From the NCBI GenBank assembly GCA_026210745.1, contig CP110631.1:2790001-2854000 (forward strand): a stretch of DNA of 64,000 bases, written 5' to 3'. Both the position numbers and the translations under genes were made by a program. Below the pieces are notes generated by a model, which was not told where the DNA came from, did not search any database, and saw only the letters and a program-made list of their open reading frames with translations. Each line of letters starts with the position of its first letter. The stretch's first letter is position 1. This stretch comes from Exobasidium rhododendri (taxonomy: Eukaryota > Basidiomycota > Exobasidiomycetes > Exobasidiales > Exobasidiaceae). Below are positions 21,834 through 33,101 of this stretch, piece by piece.

Positions 21834-22388
21834 ACGCTCCTCTGCATCACCCCTTTGTCCATAAGTGAGCCCATCTTCGCCCATCCAATTCTTCGTTCAG
21901 GACATTTCGAAGACAGGAGTGCGAAAGGCGGAGCAGAGCAAAGATGCGCTGCTGATTGATACACGGAACGGCGGTCAGCGGGATCGTAATCCAAACTGCC
22001 CCTGATCCAGACCTATCCGACTTCTCTCTTGTTTTTTTTCTCTCTTCTCTCCTACTGTCTGTCTACTCTAGCAATGTATTCTACGACAAAGATGCGGTCT
22101 CTGCACTCGGTGCCGTGCGTCCTGATCTCATCACTTTGCCAAGACCAGTGCACAAGTGTCAGCTTGCTTTTGGTACCGATCTGCACGCCTCCACTTCTTC
22201 GAGCTTACGTCAGCGTCACGCCATCAGATTAAGAATGACAAAGTCCTGAGGAAGCATTCATCCTAAAAAGGAGGTACTTTCCTCGTCGTCCTTTGACTAC
22301 CCAGACAAAAAGAACAGAAGTTGAAGTTGGGCAGGCTCACGTCCAGACTCAGGCTCGGCGCATCGAGTAGAGCTTCATAGTCACAGTC
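21834..22388. other. Intergenic region NSA1 / ATM1
   Basis: 555 bp holding the NSA1 3' end and the ATM1 promoter. A pyrimidine-rich stretch with a T run lies at about 22020-22070. No gene is supported. Confidence 0.45.
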
Positions 22389-24754
22389 ATGCTGGCCACG
22401 ACATCGACTAGGCTAATTGGCTTAGGGCTCGGCCGTAAACAGAGTCAGCAGTGCCTGCTCCATACCAGAGTTATGTCCGGTGGAAGAGAAGCTTGGAGTG
22501 TGACGAGCTGTGCGAACCACCGAATCTCGTCGCCAATTCCCGTCGTATCATGTTTCTCGCATCCTATAGCCAGGACAGGCGCTGCTCGATTGCCTTTCAG
22601 CAGCACACAGCGGAGCTTCGGCAATCTTTCTCAACAGAACGAGGGGGGGCAGAAGACGCCCGACAAGAAAGCCACTGCGGAGGTACAGAAGATCACAGGG
22701 AAAGCTACGGCAGCCAAAAGCACTGATGGGGATGATCCATTGAACCTCAACACTGCACCCAAGACGACACTGAAGGAGCAACGAACTGCAGACTGGTCCA
22801 TTATCAGGAAACTCATTGGACACATTTGGCCAAAGGGCGACACAGGTACAAAGACTCGAGTCATCCTAGCACTTGCATTACTGATCGGAGGCAAGGTGAG
22901 TGACAGCACCAGGCGACGCGATCTAAGACGTAGAATGCCGGGCTGATCTCGCAACTTTACCACTGCAGCTTCTCAATGTCCAGGTACCCTTCTTCTTCAA
23001 GGCGATTGTGGATCAGCTCAATGAGACGGTGAATGCACCACTGGATATGACGAATCCAAACACTGTCTGGGTAGTAGCGGGTGCAAGTATCCTTGGATGT
23101 GAGTTTACGCCTTTGCAGCCAGATATTCTAGTTCAGCTAATTATTTTCATCCACAAATGTCGTAGATGGACTGGCTCGAATTGGCGCTTCTGCCTTTTCA
23201 GAGTTACGAAACGCCGTCTTTGCCAACGTTGCGCAACACTCGATTCGTAAGGTTGCTCGCAGCGTCTTCACTCATCTTCTTCGCCTCGATCTCGGATGGC
23301 ATTTGTCACGTCAAACTGGCGGACTGACAAGAGCAATCGATCGAGGTACAAAGGGAATCTCTTTTCTTCTCACTTCGATTGTCTTCCACATCATTCCGAC
23401 AGCCTTGGAGATCACCATGGTCTGTGGTATCTTGAGCTACAAATGTGGAACGAGTTTTGCAGCAGTGACTGTCATTACGATGGCTGGATACGCTTGGTTC
23501 ACCATTCGGACGACATCATGGCGAACAAAGTTCCGAAAGGAAGCAAACGCAGCTGACAATCGAGGAGCGACTACAAGTGTCGATTCCTTGCTGAACTATG
23601 AAGCAGTCAAGTACTTTAACAACGAGAAGCATGAGATCGCCAAGTACGACTTAGCTCTCGCCGAGTATGAGAAGTCAAGCGTCAAGGTCGCCACAAGTCT
23701 GGCGGCCTTGAACACGGGGCAGAATGTAATCTTTTCCTCAAGCTTGACTTTAATGATGCTCCTGGCCGCGCAAGGTGTCGTGAATGGGACAATGACGATT
23801 GGAGATTTGGTCCTAGTCAATCAACTCGTCTTCCAGCTCAGTCTGCCGTTGAACTTCCTGGGAACGGTCTACCGAGAACTGCGCCAAAGTCTTGTGGACA
23901 TGGAGACCATGTTCAACCTGGAGAATGTGAAGGTGAAAGTGTTTGATGATCCTACTGCAGCTCCGATCAAGATACAAGGCGGCGAAATTCGATTCGAAAA
24001 CGTCACTTTTGGCTATCATCCAGATCGATTGATTTTCAAGGATTGCTCCTTCACCATCCCGGCGGGGCTCAAGACGGCATTCGTCGGACCTTCTGGTTGC
24101 GGTAAGTCGACCATTTTCCGTCTCTTGTTTCGCTTCTACGAACCGCAATCAGGCCGCATCCTGATCGATGGTCAAGACATTCGAAACGTCAACCTGGAGA
24201 GCTTGAGAAAGGCAATCGGTGTGGTGCCACAGGACACTCCTCTTTTCAATGACGACATCTTACACAACATACGCTACGGAAGATTGGACGCAACAGACGA
24301 AGAAGTGTACTCAGCCGCAAAGAGGGCTAAAGTAGACAACATCTTTCAGAGTTTGCCAGATGGATACAGAACCAAAGTGGGAGAGAGGGGCTTGATGATC
24401 TCGGGCGGCGAGAAGCAGCGTTTGGCTATCGCGCGACTGTTGCTAAAGGATCCGGATATCCTGTTCCTGGATGAAGCAACGTCCGCCTTGGACACTTTCA
24501 CAGAAGCTTCCCTGATGAGGGACTTGAATGAAACCTTGCTCAAAACTCAAAAGACGGCCATCTTTGTAGCGCATCGACTTCAGACCATCAGTGACTCTGA
24601 TTTGATCATTGTCCTACAAAATGGGAAAGTGCGGCAAAAGGGGAAACATGAAGAACTATTGGCCATGAGCAATTCCCTTTATGCAGATCTATGGGATAGT
24701 CAAAGTACCGTCGGTATGGGTCATGGTGCAGGCGAAGGTGAGCATCACAAATAA
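22389..24754 (+). CDS. ATM1: Mitochondrial ABC transporter ATM1
   Basis: Half-transporter of the inner mitochondrial membrane (ABCB7 class) that exports a sulfur/glutathione compound needed for cytosolic iron-sulfur protein assembly. Exons are 22389-22895, 22969-23098 and 23166-24754, 741 residues. An Arg/Ser-rich presequence of about 90 residues is followed by the membrane domain ([19 protein letters not shown], then [20 protein letters not shown] and [19 protein letters not shown]) and one nucleotide-binding domain. That domain has Walker [11 protein letters not shown] loop [10 protein letters not shown], signature ISGGEKQR (Ile for the usual Leu), Walker [13 protein letters not shown] and H loop [19 protein letters not shown] is typical of the Atm1 branch. 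Both introns preserve frame. Identification is secure. Confidence 0.95.
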
Positions 24755-25347
24755 TAGACCGTCATCAGATCAAGACAAGGCGGGCACCTTGTAGATTCCA
24801 TGTCGCCGCTGCTCCTTTGTTTCTCTCGTAGATGTACTTGCATATACCCTCCCGCCTAGAGCAGCATCTGATCATAATCATCCATTTCAAGCTGAAGGAG
24901 GTTTGTGGAAGAAGGGAAAGGGCAGGGCAAAGCAGGGCAGGACGCACGAGGCAGCCGACGTGATCGCTCGCCCCAGAAGAAGAGATTTTTAAAGTTGCAA
25001 GGACGCGCATCGTCTTTCCCAAGAAGCTCTCAGGGGCTACTGCAACTTATTTCGCGCTAGACCTGCATGCAGGTCAGAATAAGATAATATCAAAGCAGCA
25101 AAGGTGAGCCATCGGCCTTGAATGCCTTCCCTTAATTGAGGAGGCCTTTGCGCTGCTTCTCATATTTGAGACTTCATCATCACCGCCCGATCGTTGCAGT
25201 CTGGGCTGGTCTTTGCAGCGACTGCCTTTTCACCCCTACCTTGCTAACCCCCTCTTCATTATACCCGCTCTATGCTCTTCCCTGCTTACAAATAATCCTT
25301 ACGAACATTTCCTATACCATATACTCCCTCCCTTGTCCCTGTACGAT
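24755..25347. other. Intergenic region ATM1 / NDR-family kinase
   Basis: 593 bp with the ATM1 3' end and the kinase promoter and leader. The right part is CT-rich, typical of fungal core promoters. No gene seen. Confidence 0.45.
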
Positions 25348-28300
25348 ATGGCCATTCGGATGGCCAGCAATCGGCCGCTGCCACAGACGCCCCTTTATTC
25401 GAAAGATCGGGATGCGGCTTGGTACGAACATGAAGAAAGGATGAGGCCAACTTATATCACCCAACCTGGTGCTTGCAAATCGAACGAGTACTACAACACT
25501 CCTGCACCACCGCCTCTAAGCCCTTCTGCTAGATGGTCAGCCGCTCCTTCACCACAGATGCAGCAGCAGCAGCAGCATGTCCCTTTCCTGCCTGTGTCTT
25601 CCTCTGCAAATTTCTACCGGCCTGATCCCTCATCACCGCCTCAACGATTGCCAGAACAAGCGGCAAACCTGGAAGAAGCTCGACCTCGACTTTCTCACCT
25701 CAATTCTGCACCTAGTCGCTTCCGCACCCCGAATGATGCATACCATCCGTTCGCGTGCGAGGATGATAATGTCAGACGAACTGGAATGGCCAAAGGAAGC
25801 GCCTTCATGGTGAGTTTTAGTTCGCACGTTTCTTCGTGGCCTCGTCGACTTCACTGACCGTGTCCGCTGAACGACCACGCAGCACAAGGGCTTCTTCGAC
25901 ATCATGTCTCTTGTCAACAATCAAACATCACCTCCTCGAGTGAATGTGCAACCATCCTACGGTGGATTTAAAGCGACTTTGGGCAAGGCAACCGGACGCT
26001 TTCGCAAGATGAGCAACACCACAGCTCAAGCACTAGTTACCACCGAAGACCCCTTCTTGAGCAGCCCAGCACCACAATTGATAAGAGTGGCAAGTCCACT
26101 GTCTCCAGTCTCGCTGAATCGAATCACTAATACCACCGGTGGTCCTACACAAAGTACTTCTCCGAGACCTTTCGTGGCTGGGCCCCGAGCTCAAAAGAAA
26201 CGGATCAGTGTTGATATGGTAGGTGCGCCGCGGATCGACAGCTTCGTTCACGCAGCACATGCTAGTGATGCCGAGCAAGCAGAAGAAATTCTCATGAGAT
26301 GGGGCAGAGACGGTGTCGGCAAGGTTGCTGGTGAGTAGAGAGTCGTAAGATTTTTCTCTTACAAATTGGTGAACTCACCATACTTTGTGTTTCTATATAC
26401 TGCTACTCAGATCCTGCTTGGATTGGACGCTGTAAAGAGGCGATGCGGGTACAAGCAGCAAGAAACCAAGCAGAAGCCATTGCAGAAGTTCAAGCGGCAC
26501 TTCATCAGGAGAGCATGCTCCGTGACCATCCCAGACCGTTGCAGATTGTCAATGGAGCGCCTTCTGTCAGCATGACAGCTAGCGATCTGACATTTGCAAC
26601 TGCGACTACTGCAACGGCAGGTCACAGTACTCTTTCTGGAGGTAGTGTCACCTCTCAAAAGACACAATTTCCCTTGCAAGGTGTGATCATGGAGGAGGCT
26701 GATCGTTCTACTCCCACCACCCCTCGTAGAAGTCTTCCTGCTTCCCCTCCCATCACTTCAAGACCAACGATGATGCCGAGAACGAACACTCAAGGTACCA
26801 TTATTGTGGCTCCTTCGCCTGATCCAGCTGCTTCGACCCCAGATCCACAGGGTACGCCCGACTATCTAAGGTATCAACCGGTTGTTGTCGCTCCTACAGA
26901 TCCTGATTCGCCAGAAGGAAAGATGAGCAAAGCAATCGACGGCTTACCAGGTGGAAGAGCGGGTGCAATTGATGCACTGTTTGATCGACCGACTTCGATG
27001 GTAGTACGAGACACTACTGCAGTGCTGAACGTTGCACGAAATCTCGCGGGTGAGCAGATGGCATTTCCTTTGGTCGGCAATGCCGGTGCTGCTCTACGAC
27101 CTAGCCTGACGACTGTTGAAAAGTCGGTAGCGGCAAAGATCTTCTTTGAGAATCTCTACTACGGTATCTTGAAGAAGCCAAAGGATCGAGATACAAGGAA
27201 AGCAGGTCTAGAGAGAGAGCTTGCCAACCTCCGACTTCCCGAAGCAGCAAAAGACGCCATCCGTTCTGCCTGGGCAGCCAATGAAACAGAATACTTGAGA
27301 GATCTGCGAGCAAGAGTCACTGTCAACAGTTTCAACCGACTGAAGACGATTGGCCATGGGGCTTTTGGAGTGGTAGCCTTGATTCGAGAAAAGGGGACGG
27401 GCGAATTGTTTGCCATGAAGCAGCTGAGAAAGGCGGACATGCTGCGGAAGGGACAGGAAGGTCATGTACGTGCCGAGAGAGATTTGATGACGAGTGCAAG
27501 CGCAAGTGCGAACGCAAGATGGATCGTGAAGCTGGTCTATAGTTTTCAAGATGTCGATCACCTGTACCTCATCATGGAATTCATGGGGGGAGGTGATCTA
27601 CTCAACTTGTTGATCGAAAAGGACATCTTTGCAGAGGAATTTGCCAAATTCTACGTCGCTGAAATGATACTGGCTATTCATGAAGCACATAGCCTGGGTT
27701 ACATCCATAGAGACATCAAACCGGACAACTTTCTCTTTACCTCTGGAGGTCACGTCAAGCTGGCCGATTTTGGTCTATGCCAAAGCTTTCACTGGGCTCA
27801 TGATGGAGCTTACTACGACCAGCAGCGAAAGAATATGCTCAAAAAGCACGGCATCGATCTGGAAGATTCGACTCCTTCCCGCGCTAGAAAGGTACAGGGA
27901 GCAGCCGAAACGATGCAAGCACAACCAAGACAGCAACAGGGATATCTCAACGAGAAGGAGCTGAAGGATGTCATGAGCGATCGAAACGAAGATGGGACAC
28001 CCTTGACCCACGTCCTGACTTGGAGAGACAAGAACAAGAAGAAGATTGCCTACTCTGTCGTCGGCACAAACAACTACATGGCACCAGAAGTGTTACGAGG
28101 ACTTGGCTACGATCAATCTTGTGATTGGTGGTCTCTCGGTGTGATTGTGTTTGAGATGCTGTATGGATACCCACCTTTTGTCTCGAAATCTCGTCATTTG
28201 ACAAGACAGAAGATACTAAACTGGAAGCAGACATTGCGATTCCCGCCGAAACCAAGGATCTCAAGAGAAGCTCAAGATTTCATCGCTAGCTTGATTTGTG

Positions 28301-28881
28301 AAAAGGAGGATCGACTGGGAAGCGTCAGCAATGCCAGCGTCAGTCGCCCCAATTCACTCCTTCAAGGTAGTCGTCAAAAGAGTGGTTTTGTAGCTGCTTC
28401 TTCTTCTTCGGCGGGCAAGGAAAGCGGGAAGTTGAGTGGGCTGGCCGATGGGGTCGACGACTTGATGGCGCATCCTTGGTTCCGAGGAATTGATTGGCAC
28501 ACTCTTCACGCGTCCAAAGCACCCTTCAGACCATCCTTGAGTCATCCTGCAGATACAAAACACTTTGAGGACGATATTGAAGATGAACCCTTACCTGCAC
28601 CTGGTGTAGCAGAAGCTGCAAAAGAAGGCCATCCTCTCCCCGTGGAACAGCCGAGAGACCCAATGCTTCGTGACAAAGCGCATGGTCAACATCTACTAGA
28701 GTTGAGAAAGCAGCTTGCCTTTGTTGGGTATACCTTCAAATCTCCGAAAGGTTTCGATCCAAAAACGCAACTGAGCGAGTCTAGAATTGTGCAAGCCGAA
28801 CAGCAGCAGCAACAAAACCATAGTGCTGTAGCGGCTGGACCGCCATTGGAAGGAAGTCGGCTGCGTTCCATGTCGATGTGA
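25348..28881 (+). CDS. NDR/LATS-family AGC protein kinase
   Basis: Ser/Thr kinase. Exons are 25348-25809, 25883-26330 and 26411-28881, 1126 residues. The first 530 residues are low complexity (Pro, Gln, Ser/Thr). Residues about 540-610 form an NDR N-terminal regulatory helix region (KSVAAKIFFENLYYGILKKP) that binds Mob coactivators in this family. The kinase domain begins near 611 with IGHGAFGVVALI, then AMKQL, HRDIKPDN (near 736) and ADFGLCQSFHW. A long insert between DFG and the T loop, ending NKKKIAYSVVGTNNYMAPEVL, is characteristic of NDR kinases. The C-terminal hydrophobic motif reads FVGYTFK. The FHWAHDGAYYDQQRKNML segment differs from Cbk1/Orb6 and Dbf2/Sid2 as I know them and may mark the Ppk35-like branch; that placement is a guess. 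Confidence 0.85.
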
Positions 28882-29280
28882 CCGAATCCCCCCGCCGTGA
28901 GGACCACCCTTTCTCCCCCCTTTCCAGACCATTACCTACTCTCTAGCGGTCGATCTTGAACATCCTCTCTAACGATCTTCCCCAATCCACTTCCACACCT
29001 TCACACTTTCCAAATGTTTCCGCTAGAGAACACCTTATAACGACCATAATGAATGCAATGCTTAACGAATTCCAGTGCTCGCTCACACTCACAGCGACTT
29101 CTCGTGAGAGAAGCTTCTGTACACGCTTGTATGTTATACACGCGCACTTACGCGTGGTTGCCGGCCGATTAATTAGATAGACACGGCAGACTTGTTCCTA
29201 GACTAGGCTGTAAAGAGAGCTTAGCTTCCTGCCACAGATTTCTCACTTTGACGCTCACATCTCAATCATCGCTGCCCAAC
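28882..29280. other. Intergenic region kinase / fusion enzyme
   Basis: 399 bp with the kinase 3' end and the promoter of the phosphatase-thymidylate synthase gene. No gene or repeat seen. Confidence 0.45.
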
Positions 29281-31107
<1,827 letters not shown>

Positions 31108-31358
31108 AGAGCATAGAGACTTCCCCTTGTAAATGTTGATCAACGCGAGTGAGAATGTCGATGATATTAAAATAGATTTTTAGTACTGCGTCCTTATATA
31201 TAACATAATAGTCGTGTGTTGTTCCATACATAAGATGCTAAACACGCGCAACTTCACATTCGACGACCAACACTTCTCGCGCCCTATCACTACCTCACTC
31301 TTCGACCTTTCAACGACCTCCTCTCGATCTTTCCGCCCTAATTCGGAGCACACTCACA

Positions 31359-32234
31359 ATGTCACTGCATACATCCTCCTTGCACAGACTACCTCTGAGT
31401 GAACTTCCTCTGCATAATTTTGTAGAGCGACCTCCTTCACCGACGAAATCGTACTCGTCCCCCTCCAAGATCCAGAGATCGATGTTGTCGCCACCAAAAC
31501 CAGTAAGAGCATCATCATCATCAAGCTGCACCAGCAGTGTTCCAGTCAATACCGCGTCGCGAAGACAGCTGTTCAGAGAAGTTCTGCGGCCCAACGAAGA
31601 GCCTAGCATTTCCTTAGAACAAAATTTATCGATTGAAGCGAGGCCCTCCGCCTTTGCTTCTCCAAAAGCCATCAAGGACCGTTCGCCCGACATGATGAAA
31701 CAGCCACAGTCACCTGTAAAGAGCAGTTCAGCTTCTACCTCGGCTGTTCCTCAAAGCTTAGGAAGGAAGAAGGACAGAGTGCGACGCAGCCTATTGGACG
31801 AGGACGAAGGAGGAAGCACCTCCATTCGAGCTGGATCACCTAGTCCGAGCAAAATGCAAGCAGAACGAGCGATAGCGCTTTGTAGCTCAACGTCTTCTGT
31901 TGCCAATGGTGCGGCTGTTCAGCGAGGAAAGAGCAGTGGGACTTGGACCGTCTGGCAGGATCAGGACGATGAGATCGAAGCAGCCAATCACGCAACAGAT
32001 GTTTCCGGAGCAACGTCTTCGAATCACAGTATCGGAGCTCAAGAACACACCGAAGAGAAGGAGAACGTCAAGCCGTCTACTCTCAACTCCTTCATGACTT
32101 CTAGAAAAAAGGGGACTGGTGGACGCCTAAGTCTACTAGCAACAGCAGATGAAGTGGAAGGAGAAAGTACTACAGATACGCTCGGAAAACGTAGGAAAGT
32201 GACACCGATGAGTGCCGGTGTATCGTTGCACTAG
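31359..32234 (+). CDS. Hypothetical Ser-rich protein with KEN box and CDK sites
   Basis: Not recognised. Single exon, 291 residues, largely disordered and Ser/Pro/Lys-rich. Four SPxK sequences (SPTK near 27, SPSK near 35, SPPK near 44, SPSK near 162) are CDK-type phosphosites. EEKENVKPS carries a KEN box at 234-236, and RRSLLDEDE and RLSLLATAD have RxxL D-box form; together these are the usual degrons for the APC/C. GTWTVWQDQDDE is the only patch that looks like a conserved motif. KRRKVTP near the end could be a nuclear signal. Composition and degrons suggest a cell-cycle protein such as a securin-like or replication factor, but this is inference only. Confidence 0.65.
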   Translation: MSLHTSSLHRLPLSELPLHNFVERPPSPTKSYSSPSKIQRSMLSPPKPVRASSSSSCTSSVPVNTASRRQLFREVLRPNEEPSISLEQNLSIEARPSAFASPKAIKDRSPDMMKQPQSPVKSSSASTSAVPQSLGRKKDRVRRSLLDEDEGGSTSIRAGSPSPSKMQAERAIALCSSTSSVANGAAVQRGKSSGTWTVWQDQDDEIEAANHATDVSGATSSNHSIGAQEHTEEKENVKPSTLNSFMTSRKKGTGGRLSLLATADEVEGESTTDTLGKRRKVTPMSAGVSLH

Positions 32235-33101
32235 TCTGATACCTTGCTCTCGAAGACAGCAAAGACTTGGCTACTCTTGTCACACGCAGTAGGTGACTTT
32301 GGATCCCAAATTAGGATGTAGGAGGCAACTCCTCTAGCGACCAAGCCGACTTCAGAGCTTAGGCGCGCATAGTAGGGAGTATTGTACATATATCTGGTAA
32401 AAACGTGTCCCAACGAAGATAATGCCTGCCCCCTACTATTTTCCGGAATTTCAAAGGGGTTAATTCTTTCTAAAGTCTATGTTAAGTTCTTGTATACACT
32501 ATCATTCTTTACCCTCGAATGGGCGCGCCCATCAGCGAAAGCCTAATTGTCAATTATTTGGTCCTGTCCTCAATCTCTCACATCAAAGGATTTTTATCCC
32601 CTCCTTATACTACTCCTAATCACTTGCATCCAACTTATGGTCGACCCCTCTTATAGAAGCTTACAAAGTGCTGTGCCAAAGTAAGTTCCTGAAGAGAGTT
32701 GGGTAGACTGCTGTGCTTCCGTGCAGGCAGTGAAAGGGGAGGGGAGAGCCAAGGGGCAATCGGCTGCTAGCTCTTCTACTCCTTGTTCTGATTTGATCAA
32801 TACTCCTTATGTGGTGCAGTGTATGCTGATCTGACTCCCTCCTTTTCCTCACTTTCGACTACAGTCTAATTGCATCGCCCGGTCGTGGACTTGCCGTCAG
32901 CCAGTTGATTCTCTACTTGGATTCTAACGATCGACCGCCCTAAGACGCCGTTTCTCTCCCACTCGATCTGCCAGAGTAGATAACATTACAGAATCTTTCA
33001 AGCTGCAATCACTGGTACTCAAAGCTAGGTTAGAGCTTCGTGGTAGCCTTTCATGAGCGTAAATTACAACAAGTCAGCATAAGAAGCACGATCTCGCAAA
33101 G
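32235..33101. other. Intergenic region, 0.87 kb
   Basis: 867 bp between two co-oriented genes. It is AT-richer than the genes and has a CCTT/CT-rich stretch at about 32575-32660. No frame or RNA gene is supported. Confidence 0.45.
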
